Both the position numbers and the translations under genes were made by a program. A stretch of 64,000 nt of DNA. Source: Fratercula arctica (taxonomy: Eukaryota; Chordata; Aves; Charadriiformes; Alcidae). The stretch spans positions 16,490,100-16,554,099 of the forward strand of contig CANTUZ010000025.1 of assembly GCA_947846985.1 (NCBI GenBank). Direction: 5' to 3'. The first letter of the stretch is position 1. Each line of letters opens with the position of its first letter. Shown in pieces: positions 43,728-55,500 of the stretch. A model generated the notes under the pieces. The model saw only the letters and a list, made by a program, of their open reading frames with translations, made no database searches and had not been told where the DNA came from.

Positions 43728-44190
43728 TGTGTGAGCCGATGCAGGCAGGAACAACCACAAAACCACGTCTTAAAGGCAAAGAACAAGTTTAATCTTGATA
43801 CCTCGTGGATTGGGAAATCTCCGGAGCAACACTTGGTCAGAGACATGCAAGCAGGGGATGCAGGCACTGCAGAGCAAGAGAGAGTCCTTATTAGCAAGAG
43901 AGCGAGAGCACTCGGCCTCCCTCTTCTCACAGGAAAGTATTGTATTGTATTTCAAGGAGGCATAGTTTTTCACTGTGCTTTGATCTTCAACAACAACTGG
44001 GCAGGATTCTCAAGCAGCTAGATAAGGTGCCCCTGAGTCCATCACAGGCCTGCTTTATTTAAGTGCAGATGTTCTATTAGCAAGCACATAAGACTGAACA
44101 ACAATTAGCGTGATATATGTGTTTCCCAGCACCCCACGTGCGAGTCGAGCTAGTTTGCAGTCCTCACCAATCTTCCATTACTTTCCCACA
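43728..44190 (-). mobile_element. ERV-C 5' LTR (antisense)
   Basis: 463 bp with the same ends as the 40078 LTR and adjoining a PBS. Shorter than its partner by about 37 bp, partly from loss of one of the repeated gagagagtcctt units. Outer flanks (ccctc at 40073-40077; cagac at 44191-44195) do not match, so no target duplication is visible. Confidence 0.88.
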
Positions 44191-44564
44191 CAGACTAACT
44201 TTTCAGATTTTCCTTTTCATCCCACAAATATGTTTGTCCGAGAACATATACATGGGTTTAAGTAATAGCTTGAGGTACCTTCTGTTAAAATCTCTTTCTC
44301 TAATGAGATCAAGCTTCTGCCTGTTATTTGAGTGAAAAAGGTCCTGTAACTTCTTTGAAAAAATAAGTTCCATCATCTAGCTGCTAAAAAAATATTTTTC
44401 AGACATTTTTAACATGGGAAATGGAAATCCTTCAACCATATGTTTAGTTGAAGTTAAATTCAGTTATTTTCTGTTCATTTGTATGACTGTAAATAGCATA
44501 CGTGTGCAATCAAATGTCCCCTTGAAAAGCCCTGAAGACTAATTTGCCTTGTGAAACTCCTCCT

Positions 44565-44581
44565 CCCCCCCCCCCCCCCCC
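44565..44581. repeat. Homopolymer C17
   Basis: Run of about 17 C in otherwise unique AT-rich DNA. Similar runs occur at 48453-48467 (C15, about 40 bp from AQP3 exon 5) and 54244-54258 (C15). Such runs are also prone to sequencing length errors. Confidence 0.85.
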
Positions 44582-44700
44582 GAGGAAAATACATTTAAGT
44601 TAAAATAAGAGTATACTGAAGGGTCAGGTGGGTATGGGTATAACATGACTGTATAAAATCATCACTTCTTTCAAAAGCAATATAGTCCTTTAATTGTTTC

Positions 44701-45000
44701 TGTCATGGTTTGGGCCAGACTGGCCACTGAAGCAAACTACAGATGCTCTCCCCCCACCTCTCTCTCCAAGGAGAGGAGGGAGAGAGAGAAAGATATTTAC
44801 GAGTTTAGAAAAATAAACTACTTCAATGACAACATTGATAAATTAATAAAAAAAAAATGAAATATATACAATATATACAAAACCATATTAAGCTCCCATG
44901 ATGGCAGTTGAGTCACCAACAGGCACAGGGAAAGTTCCAGACTGGACTCGGCAACAGATGGGAGCTGGATTCCAGGTCTGGAGTCAGGAATGCATGGATC
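44701..45000 (-). mobile_element. LTR fragment, antisense, ERVL type
   Basis: Begins tgtcatggtttgggccagac, a reverse-complemented LTR end related to the ccacgaca/ggccaaaccacgaca ends of ERV-B. It includes minus-strand signals near 44805-44820 (a ttta/aataaa cluster). The far boundary is uncertain. Confidence 0.5.
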
Positions 45001-45452
45001 TTCTTATCTTCTACTAACAATACATTGCATACTTTTTTTGCTGTTTTGTATACTTTGGTCATAAATGCTAAGGTGGAATGTTTTTTTCCTTACTCTGTGT
45101 TTTAGGATTCTAATATAATGAATTTTGAACTTGGATATCGCTGCGCTAGATTTCCAAGTCATAAGAACCTACTGCACTTTATCCAGTATGAATCAGTGAA
45201 TAGTGTATGTCTTGAAACTTTACCCAACATGTTTAGTATTGAAGCTAGCAGCTTGCATTTGAATTGCAAGTCTCTTATAAGAATTCTCCACCATTTGGTA
45301 ACTTGTTTCACTGAACTGTACTTACATTTTGAATAAAATATGTATTTTATTTCCAGTTGGAATTTGTCTACTTTCAACTTCTAATTACTAGGTCTTGAAA
45401 TGCTTTTAATATCTTATGAAATATTTGTTATCCTTTGAAGAGTACTTCCTAA

Positions 45453-45575
<123 letters not shown>

Positions 45576-45579
45576 TAAG

Positions 45580-47616
45580 CATCACCTGAAAATGCATTAT
45601 GTTTAAGGAGAGTCATTCCTCTAACATCAAGCAATGTAGAACTGTGTTATGGAACTGAATATTTGCATAAGGTAATTTTTCTTGATGGAAGAGGTATGAA
45701 CAGTGAAGCAGCCTGATTGTTGTTTTTTGGTTGTTTTTTTTTTCTTCTTGCTTCCTGACCCAAAATCTCCATATTGTATTGAAAACAAGAGCCAAAGTTT
45801 TGTGATCTGCAGTAGGATTGCAGTCAGAACTGCATTAATTGAAAGAATAGTAAGAGAAGTTGAATGGTACAAAGGGCAAGGGACAAATGCTGACCTCTTG
45901 TTCCTTTTGCCTGAAGTCCAACAGCAGGATACTCTGCCAGTAGCCTATACCTTGGCCTTTGTACTGAGTACAGGCACCCCATCTCCTTCCACCTGCCCAA
46001 AAAGCCCAGCCCAAAAGGGAAAGGAATAAAACACCGTGGAGCATGTAGATGTATTGCCTGAAAGGGTTAATTCATTTTGCTCTTACAGGCTGAAGAGGAA
46101 AAGGGCTTGAGGAAGATACTGCTATAGAGAACTTCCTTTGCATGGCAAAGTTTACTGACAGCTGCTTAAAAATACAACCAACATTAGCATTTTACAGTGT
46201 GGGTATTGATGTTTTATTTAATAAAAAAAAAAACCCATAATTTTAGTGACTGGAAATGCATACAAAGTTACTTATTTCAAGGAATTTACACATTACAGAA
46301 ACAGGCTTTGAAAGAGTTTCTCTAATGCAGTGACATGGGACCTACAAATTCTTTCACAATCAATACTGCTTGTTTCAAATACTCTGTAATAACATGGCAT
46401 TGGGAGAGCCAGAGATCCCCTGAGATGCCAGCACTGCTCATACAGGAGGTGCCTGACCTCAGTCCCTCAGCCATGAGTACCAGGGACATACTAGTAATTC
46501 TGCAAGGTAGAAAAGGAAATGCTCCAACACCACAATGCCATAATCTAAGGCCACCCCAGGAAAATCCAACAGTAGCTCAAAGCTGTCAGAGTAGGCAGTT
46601 CCCACACTTCTAAGTTAACTCATCCCAACCCTGGTATTTAGTAACAGCTTTAAGGAGTATATTTATATATAAATCTATTTAAAAAAAAATCAAAACACTA
46701 TTGTGAAATTTACATGAACATACACAACTTTAGCAACACTATGTTTCCAGTGGAACTTGGCTATTAGCTGCTTGCAGTTTATATACAAAGCCCATTAATT
46801 AGAAAGGCTGCTACAGGGAGCCAAGCTTTCTGTCCAGGTTAGCCCCTGGCTAGAACAAGGATTTCCTATGTGTTGGCACACAACCTAGGAGTTGGCAATA
46901 TTAAAAATTGTGATTATAATACCAGGGTGAAGTTATTTGTAAACATTTTATCTTAATATTAAATTAAAATCCAGTGCACACTCACTCTCTGCTCTGACAT
47001 GGATCAGCTGATTGATACGATGTTCTGGGCATTCGTGGGAGATATAGTTTGGCCAATAAAAATCCTTTAGACGAGGTCATTCCTGGTGCCAAGTCATTGA
47101 CTTTAGAGCAACATCAAGCATGAATTTGATCCATTGTAGAATCCCAGGCAATTTTTTTCTGGGATGCAGGAGTTTCCATTCCTTGCTAACAAAACAATTT
47201 AAGTTTTGCATGATCCCCACTCTACAGATGGGGACACAGGTTTGGAGGGAAGCACTTTGCCAAGGCCACAGGCAAGGCCAGCAACACATCCCAAAAGAGC
47301 TCCAGATTCCTTAACAACTGGCCCATGTTGGAGGTGTTAGACAGCAATGCTCACTTATCTCCTGACTCCTACAGTCCTCAACCCCCTTCTACTAGGGAAA
47401 GATTATGTGATACTGCATTTGGGGAAAGGCTCACAGGAAAATGCCTAAAGCATTTGCATCAGGGATATAGACATACCAAAAAAAACCCCTAAAATATCTC
47501 AAGACAGGAAAAAACCCTCTTCCTATTGTTCTTGAAGCTCTTCTTAATTCCTTCCTCCTCTTTGCCAACTACACTCTTGAGTAACGAATGTCTGCCAAAT
47601 CTAGGTGGCAGCTTCC
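45580..47616. other. Single-copy-looking DNA; includes AQP3 3' UTR on the minus strand
   Basis: No coding feature recognised. The minus-strand 3' UTR of AQP3 must extend into this region; a ttattaaataaaacatc signal at about 46210-46222 (minus) is a candidate polyadenylation site. Confidence 0.45.
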
Positions 47617-47785
47617 TCAGACCCTTTCCTTGTGCTTCACATTAGCCAGCTTGACTGTTTCCTGCTCAGAGGCAGGTGGAGAAGGCTCATCATGACATCC
47701 AGTCATCAGCTGATAGACCATTGCTCCCACAATGGCCCCAAAGAAAGGAGCAACAACTGGAACCCACCACCATTGCTTACCAGTC
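47617..47785 (-). CDS. AQP3: Aquaporin-3, last exon (exon 6)
   Basis: 169 bp coding including the stop at 47617-47619, behind an acceptor (tttttgttttccag) at 47786. It encodes the sixth membrane helix and cytosolic tail: [27 protein letters not shown], and the tail [17 protein letters not shown], which closely follows the AQP3 tail of other vertebrates. The coding length equals that expected for AQP3 exon 6. AQP3 is a plasma-membrane water and glycerol channel of basolateral epithelia. Tail and helix look conserved, unlike exon 3. Confidence 0.93.
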
Positions 47786-48504
47786 CTGGAAAACAAAAAG
47801 AAAGCACACAAGGTAAGAACTGCAGCCTAAGCATTGGGATATTTGTGTTTGGATCTGGAACAACGCAAGATCTGGTCATCTCCAAACATCACCATAGACT
47901 TGCAAGAGACAATAATACCAGCATATCCACAGCAATTTCCAAGGCAGATATTGCCCCCCACTGCAAGTCCAGGTGACAAGCAATTCAGAACAGCTACTCC
48001 CAGGACTTCCAAGACTGTCTCTTCACCAAGAAAGGAGAAAAACTGTTGCAGTGCCTGAACTAGGTACCTTCACTTCCCTCCAACTGCTTGCAGGAAAGCA
48101 GCCCTTGATAGCATGTAGCCTGTATTGCTCATGGCTCTCTCAATTGTCTCCAGCAACAACAAAATCTAAGTATAACAAACACCCTTCATTTTCTGCCACC
48201 AAAAAAAAAACTATGATACGCTCATGTTCAAGGTGCACTTGAACTTCTCATGGATGCTCCTAGATTTCCTTCCTGATAGCAAAGTTAGGTCATTTGCTCT
48301 CACTGCTAGAAGCTGCCCAGCTTCTATGATTTCTTAAGAAGTTGGAGCAGAGCAAACAGTAGCTTTTAAAAAACACTTAAACAATCCAGATACCTCATTA
48401 GTGCTAAGACACTTTGTAGTGCCAGAGCTACCACCTATTTGGACTTTTAACTCCCCCCCCCCCCCCCACCTTGATGCAGAAGTTTTTCATTGGCAAGCAC
48501 TTAC

Positions 48505-48722
48505 CAGAACACTTCAGTGCCCCAACCAGCTATGGCTGTGAAGAGACAAGGCCCAAAGTCCCTGGCAGGGTTGACAGCGTAGCCAGAGTTAAAGCCCACG
48601 GAGGTTCCAGTAACAAGGACAACAAAGCCAACTGTGAAAACCTCCAGCCCCATGGGGACAGGATTGTTGTATGGATCAATGATAGCCAACACACAAACAA
48701 TCAGGGAGGCAGTGCCAATGAA
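48505..48722 (-). CDS. AQP3: Aquaporin-3, exon 5 (second NPA motif)
   Basis: 218 bp, the standard length for this aquaglyceroporin exon, with acceptor ccctccccag and donor TCTG|gtaagt. It encodes helix 5 and the second half-helix: [36 protein letters not shown]. The second NPA box and the pore arginine after it (NPAR) are intact, and the glycerol-channel aspartate (NPARD) is present. Changes from the usual AQP3 wording include PVPMGLEVF (Arg to Met), VTGTSVGF, and GPCLFTA where an arginine is normal. Confidence 0.95.
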
Positions 48723-50922
48723 CTGGGGAGGGAGGGGGGAAGAAAAAGAATTTAATCCACATTAGTCTTTTAACCAAGTTATTTAACTCCTCTGAAGTCC
48801 CATACATTTAGGGCTCATTCTCTAAACTGAAAGAGCTGCACTAAGTCATCCCATGGCATTATCAGACCACAGTAGACTGAGCACCCACAGGAATGGGATA
48901 GCGGAACATACTCCTCCTGGCAGCCCACAGGCTTGATCAAGCCCACACCTTTTTCCCCTACCCACAGAAGAGCTATGAATAACTCTTTGAGCAGCCAGAA
49001 AAGCTGAAGACATCTTCCTGAACCTGCTTCCAACCTGCCATGGCTGGGTGGCTGCTGTCCCTTTGTGGTTAATGGCAACTTTAAGGAGGAGACAGTCACC
49101 TCCAACACCAGCCACCACCCCACATGTAGTTGACCTCTGAGTTGTACAACAGCCACAGTTGTACAGAGGGAGTGAGGAAGAGCCATCCTTTCTCATACTA
49201 TGGCTCTTCAGGGGCTGAGAGCAAGTGGTATCCTTTTCACAGGTGTCCTGGCCAGCATTGTACCACTGGTTAATGCCCTTAACACAAGCCTTCTTGCAGT
49301 AAGGGTCCTTTCTGGCTCTGTTCTTCCTATGGGCAAGTGAGATACCTGTGTGAGCTCTAAAATCCTTTCTGGATATCTTCTCTTTAAATTGCAATTCATT
49401 CTCTAACTGAAGGAGAGGCCCAGAACCACCCCAAACGATTCCTCTTCAAATACACCTTCATCCTTGTCATGTCCCACTCTCAGGAAAGAGGGGGGGTAAG
49501 TGACTTCAGATTCGTAAATTCCCAATGGCACAGACTAAGGTGAGATAAATCTCAAGGTCTGTATACAAACATTTATTAGCTTCCCAAAATGGTTAGTATA
49601 GGTCTTAACAAGTCCACGATAATTGGTTAGGTATATAACAAATTATGGCAAATGGTGAGGTATGCATCGTGTTACTTAACAACAGGTATAGGACAACTTA
49701 TGGCAAGTGGTACTTAAAGTCATACTTAAGGTCGTTACTTAACAACTCTAAGAGAAAAGAGAAACCGGTCCTGGTTCCAGCGTCTTTTTCAGGGAATCTT
49801 CCCAGGCATAATCATCATCTTTGGGCTGATCTTGCACTTTCCTCTAAGCCAATACACAATTAGTTTCACCTCTCAGAGTTGCCTTGTAGAGCAGTCAGCC
49901 CCTTGCTTACCACTATGTAGAAGCTGGATAACTAACCTAGGTGAGCTGTCTAGATTCCCCCCATGGTCAGTGGGGAAAAAAAACCAAAACAAAACACCAC
50001 AAAAAAACCCAAACACAGACACTTTCTGAAGGTCTCTCTTCCATGGTTTAGGCAGCTAAGATGGGATTAACTCTCTTCTCAAGAGGAGACTTCAACTCAC
50101 CAAGTAGAAAGGTAACTGGTGTTGAACTGGAGTCCTGATGTTTACAGAGATAGAGGTAGGTCCCCCTGCTTCTTTCTAAAGTGAAAAACAGTTGGTGCTA
50201 TTGCCAGGGAAGTTTCCCCCCTTCAGGTGGAGGCTACAGAGAACACTGCTCCTATTGCCAGAAACAGACATCAGGAGACAAAATTTGAGTCAAAATGTCA
50301 CCCTTGATATTTGAGGAAGAGCAATTTCCAGCACATAGAGTCAGTTCTTGCCCACTGAATATTGCCCTGTGATGAACACCACCACTCAGGAGGAACAGAT
50401 GCACGAGGGACTGGATTTCTAGGCTGCTTTCCAAGGTACAGAATCACTCTGGTAAGGGCAGCAAAAACTGCTAGAAGTCCCATAGTCCGGAAGCTAACAC
50501 AAGAAAATGCAGAAGACATCCATGGTGAAGTTTTTATTTTTTTTAAACCAAGAAGAATAAAGTGTCTCTGGAACAATACACAGATATAAAATCTCCATCA
50601 CTAGCGCATCATCCACATTTCTGAAAGATCTGCTTTAATCCAGATAGTACCTACAAGAGGGGCCATCCAGTGGTCCATGTTACAGTGATCATTACTCAAG
50701 GACAAAGACTTGCACATTGACAATGCTGGTTGGCCTTCAGATTGATTTGAACCCATTATCATCAGAACAGGAAAGCCCTCCCAGAAACACAGTAAGGAGG
50801 TTTCTCAGATCTCTGCTCTGCAAGAAAATGCTTCTTTCTGATCTGGGAACCATCCTCCCTGCAGTGAGTCATGAAGAGCATCTATCTCACCCTAACAAAC
50901 ACAAGACAGTTTCTGCACCTAC
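48723..50922 (-). other. AQP3 intron where exon 4 should be; LTR-like insert
   Basis: A 119-bp exon 4 encoding the extracellular loop (typically ending in a GFFDQ-type motif before FIGTAS) is expected here. I read both the genomic text and the minus-strand frames and found no candidate. The middle of the interval (about 49495-50215) looks like inserted repeat: a minus-strand aataaatgtttg signal near 49570 and a 28-bp direct repeat (aggtatataacaaattatgg at 49629; aggtataggacaacttatgg at 49684). Without exon 4 the frame from exon 3 (phase 1) into exon 5 (phase 0) would not hold. Confidence 0.55.
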
Positions 50923-51060
50923 CATAGTACAGCCCAAAGACTATGCCAGCTCCCAGGAAAGCCCCCAGGGTTTGTGCCAGGGCATAAACTGGTAGCTTGA
51001 TCCACAGCTCCCAGGCCAAGAAGCACACAGCAAAAGTGACAGCTAGATTCAAATGTTCGC
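50923..51060 (-). CDS. AQP3: Aquaporin-3, exon 3 (first NPA motif altered to NLA)
   Basis: 138 bp, the expected size, with acceptor ctctctgcag and donor CTATG|gtaggt. It encodes half-helix B and helix 3: [16 protein letters not shown], then [25 protein letters not shown]. The first pore box reads N-L-A (aatctagct) instead of N-P-A; the residue two before HLN is Glu instead of Ala; and the conserved AREPW reads AWELW. Four radical changes in about ten codons in the most conserved part of the protein suggest relaxed constraint. Splice sites and frame are intact. Confidence 0.94.
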
Positions 51061-51232
51061 CTGCAGAGAGGTTGGTGGTTAGTGCACTTTTATGGGCAGC
51101 ATTTGAGTCCCACAGATGAGCCAAGCGACACCAGTTTCCATACCAGTGCCATATGGGAAAAGCGCAGCCATCTAGGCCTACAGCCTACACAATTGTCACA
51201 AGTGAACCAGTCCACACAGAGCTGCAGCATAC

Positions 51233-51359
51233 CTGATACCTGTCCTGAGATCAAAATGCCGAGCATCACAGCAAAACCAAAGGCCAGGTTGACAGTCAAA
51301 AAACCTCCATGAGTCCTTCTGCTGAGCACAATCTGTACAACAGAACCACAGCCAAACAG
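51233..51359 (-). CDS. AQP3: Aquaporin-3, exon 2
   Basis: 127 bp, the standard exon-2 length, with acceptor tcctgctag and donor ATCAG|gtatgc. It encodes the end of helix 1 and helix 2: [43 protein letters not shown]. The SRRTHGG segment carries Arg where AQP3 normally has Gly. Splices in phase to exon 3 (G|GC). Confidence 0.95.
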
Positions 51360-52233
51360 CTAGCAGGAGAAGAAGGGATAGAAATTACCCTCTGTTTCAC
51401 ATCAGGGCCAGTTGCTGACCAGTGCCTGCAACTGCTCTACTTATACCTGCACGCACCATCACAGCCCACCCATGACTCAAAACCTTCAAAGTTTCAACCT
51501 TCAGTCAGAGTATCTCTAGGGACAAAAGGGAATGAGAAAGGACACAGACCAAGCCTATCTCCTGGCAGGGGGAACTGAAAGCAGGGCCAAAATCAAAAGC
51601 AAGATCAGACCACAGGCCACATCTCCAGAAGGCTGGAGGTCTTTGTCCAAGGTGGTAGATGAGAAGAATCAGACAGACAGCACCCTAGACCGAGGTATTT
51701 ACAGTGCAACTGTTGAGATGAGGGATCTAGGTACCTTTTTGTTAAAAAGGCTAATTGTTTGACAATGTAGCACATAGACTGGCAGGGGCCAATTTTGCTA
51801 AGGCCTGGAAATGCAGACATGACTAAAGAAGGCCATATTCAGCCTGACATTCATGGAGTCCTCTTTCAGGTGGCACTGGCTGACAGCAAGGGATTGGGGC
51901 TGCCTCCTTTAGCTGAGGTACCTGCAGATGTCCCAGCCCCAAGGTACACTCTATGTTGGCAAGCACTCTGAGCACAGCCCACACCATCCCCAACCAACCA
52001 TGTAAGAAAGGATCTAGGCAACTGTAACCGGTTCTTTTTTAAAGATTACAACGTACAAACCCGAGCCCACAAAAAGGGGAAAAAAAAAAAAAGGGTTAAG
52101 TCTGCTTTATTGTGAAGCCTTGCTACAGAGGAAAAAAAAAAAAAACAACACACACAGTGAATTCAGCTTTATCACGAAGCCTTGCTAAGCATTTCCCAAA
52201 TGTCCCAAAAGTTACTTCAGAGAGTCTTACTAC

Positions 52234-52393
52234 CCCATAGATCGTAGTAGCGCTGCTGAGCAGTAGGATAACGAAGAGCTCCATGGGTACGGCAGAGGGA
52301 AGGCAGGCACAGTGCCTGTTCAGGGCGTCCCCTGTATCTTCAAAGTGGGCTCACGTCTCTCTCCCTCCCTGGCCCAAGACAGCCCCCTTATAT
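52234..52393 (-). promoter_or_regulatory. Candidate AQP3 promoter and short first exon
   Basis: On the minus strand a TATA-like gatataaggggg (tata at 52387-52392) lies about 105 bases upstream of ATG 52282-52284 in good context (cccATGG). A 51-bp frame (MELFVILLLSSATTIYG) ends at a possible donor (GGG|gtagta, 52234/52233) and is in phase with exon 2. The canonical AQP3 exon 1 encodes about 36 different residues, with a conserved block before the exon 2 join; I cannot find it anywhere upstream. So this is either a replaced or decayed first exon, or chance. Confidence 0.3.
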
Positions 52394-52539
52394 CCTGCAC
52401 CGGATTGAGTGGAAAAGTACAGGCTAGAGTCGCTGCACGCATGGCCAGTGCATGCGGCGAGCCTCACCAGACTCATGATCCAGCTTTGCTAACAGTGGCT
52501 GTCTGATACCTGACTACACTGTTGCACTCCCTTCTTGTT

Positions 52540-55500
52540 ATCTTCTTCTTCAAACGTCAGGTTCTCACAGATATACACATAGTTTTTGCAGCAACAGTAC
52601 TGAGTCCCTTTTTCCCAACATGTATACTGGGTTTGGTTCAACTAGTGATTTTCCATCGTGTCTCACTCGGACCATCCTCTATTATCCCTAACACAGCAAC
52701 ACAGCTGACCTGTGTCTGCAGTACCAACATGACACAAGCACCATCAAGAAGTCCAAGTTCCAGATGACACCATGACACCAGTACAGCCAGAGGCTTGGCT
52801 TTCTGTCCAAGATCAGGGGTGCATCAAGCACTTTGGAGGACAAAAGTTGTTTCTGTTGGGTGATAAAGGGCATTTCCTAATAGCTAAGGGAGGCATGTGC
52901 TCTTTCTCAAAGACATTTGCTCGAAAAAGGCAATCCTTCTCTTCCCAATCACATCCAAAAGCCATCATTCCTATGCTCACCCTTAACAACCCAGACCAAT
53001 TTCCCCGGAAGTTCAGTTCATCAATCATCCAGCTGGAGGCCTTCTGCCTGGCCAAGTCTCTCCACTACCCACCATGTAATTTAAGGAGCCCTAATCCTGA
53101 TTATCTGTATGCTTTTATCTTCCACTGACTCCACCTGAATTGATTCTTCGTGTATACCAGGGATTATCACATCAGCAGGTACTAAGAGCATCCTTAAACT
53201 AGGACAGGGATTACAGCTTGCTCCCAAGATCCTCAAATCTTGCTTTATTTCTACTGACCACATGCACATATCTACACACCCACGAAGACTTTCTGCTTCT
53301 GTGAATTCCATCATCCCAGAATTACTCAATTGCCACAGAGACAGTATCTGCTCCTACAGAATAAGCCACCAAATAGGCAGCAGGGGTGGCTCTCTTCACT
53401 TCTCTTGCCAATACTGAAGATGGCCATTAAACAATGCACAATCCAGATCGGGGCAAAGCCAAAACACACTTAATTCATCCCCTCCCATCCTCTTGACAAC
53501 TGATGAATTACTAATAAAGCAAACACTGTACTCAGCCCGCTGGGAAAGGAGCAGACAAGTAGGCTGCAGGCTGACTCATGGAGGTGGACACTGTACACAG
53601 GTGCCTCTTGACAAGAAGAGGCCAGGTCCCCAACACAGGGCCTTGTGTAGAAAGGACAAAGGAACCTGTAGAACTTGATAGTTAATGAGAGGGGACATCC
53701 AGCACTGCTCTCTACTGGGTGCAATCAGAACAGCCCCTTCAGTGTCCTAACTCTGAGCTGCCCAAATGGGAAACCACAGCAGAGAAGACACACAGGCAAA
53801 AAGCAGAAAAGATGAGTCTTGTTTATTGTGCAAATGTAGCCATCATTCCCAGCTATGCCCAAACCATTGAGGGAAACTAACTGAACAAATAAGTACTGGC
53901 TAATGACCAGGGTGACATTTGTTCCTTCCCTTACCCCAGAAGGGCCCCAGCATGCTTCAGACAGAGGTTTGGAGAGAGTACTTGGCCATGGTGTTTGCCT
54001 CTCTAAGGCCACGCAGCACATCAGTCTGATCAGGGAGGGGGCAAGCCCACAAAAAGCTGCAATGGGCATCTGAGTTTTACAGGGTTGGCCCCAGGTTCTT
54101 CCTATTGATGACGGTATGGTATTTGTGTTATTCACTCTGAAAGAACTGGCAGTTCTGCAGGCGGATTGTGGTTGACTCATTAGCCTTTAAGTTGCAGAAG
54201 CCACAGAATAAAGTGTGGTCATCCCCTGTCGTGTGTGTCCCATCCCCCCCCCCCCCCCATTCACTCACAAAGCTCTTCCCTTAACTTGGAGGAATGCCAG
54301 GTCTGCCATTTCTCAAGAGGTAAGAAAGGCAATTTCCCCATCCTCCTCTCCCCCATCCAGAGAGTCTATGGGCCATGCAAAAACACCCTGGAGCTACTCC
54401 ACAGGAGCATTACAATTATTTGTCAGATGAGCCCTGAGCGCTATTTGACTTAAATCAGCATAACAATAGAAAACCTGACCCTCAGCAGATAAAGGGTAAG
54501 GTGATATTTATGGATGGGTTTGACCTTTGAGATGCATGTGTGCAATTCTACCCTGCACCAGTGGAGTCCACTAAACATGAACATATATTCTCATACATGA
54601 CATCATCCATGGTATTTGAATTTTAGGAACCAGTTCAAATCATGGTCAGCCATGCTTTTGCAGCAAGTGGCTTGACATTACACAGTTTTGTTGTGGTAGC
54701 AGCTATTACAATCACACCATTTCTACTTCTGCTATTTGCTAGTTTTCCCTCCAATTCCTTTTCCCAGGCCATAAAAGACAGGAGACCCTCAGCATCCATT
54801 TTTTTAATTCTTCCTTTTCCAATGCTCACAGAGAAGCATTTAGGAGCAGCTAGCTTGAGTTGAAAGGCAAGGAGGATCAAATAAAAGCAATTCAGCATTT
54901 ATCCCAGTGGCTTTTAAGTCCATGCAATGGATGTAAAAGTCCTTAGTCAATATTACAGCACTATGATCAGACAGTGGTGCACACCCAAGGCAGAGATGAC
55001 CCCTCACGCTTGATTTTAATAACCTGCCTCCAACACTTTTTTTAAAGAACATACCAGACAACAGAAACCCAGGCTAGTGCCTCACATGGCAGTGTGCAGC
55101 AGTCAACTGTTGATCCAATAGCCAAGTTCAAAAGCAGTTTTGAAGTGCTAATAAAATGATTGCAACAAAGCATTACTCTGATCTATTAAAGCTACTCTCC
55201 TAGGAATGGAGGTCAACACACCCCATAAACCAGGTTAATGGAAGTCTGCTCCCTAATTTCATTAGTTCTGCAAGAGCCAATAAGATGGCTTTCCCTGCCA
55301 ACAGGGAGGCTTCTCACTCCTCCTCCCTCACAAGCTCATCCAACTCCTTGCACTGCAAAAAAATAGCAAAACCTACATTCTGCAGGATGTGAGTCAAACT
55401 GGTTTAAGGGTAGAGGAGCTGACAAACTCCAGAGCCTGTACAAAGGAGGGGACAGCCAGAAGCAGCAGCAAGATCAGGAAAAGGTAGCAGGTCACTGAGT

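Noticed and set aside
48453..48467. C15 run near exon 5 as a regulatory or G-quadruplex element
   Set aside because: A single homopolymer without the spaced G-tracts of a quadruplex; similar runs occur elsewhere in the window in unrelated contexts.
49208..50576. Candidate AQP3 exon 4 among minus-strand open stretches between exons 3 and 5
   Set aside because: None contains the expected loop wording or fits a 119-bp exon with phase 1 start and phase 0 end.
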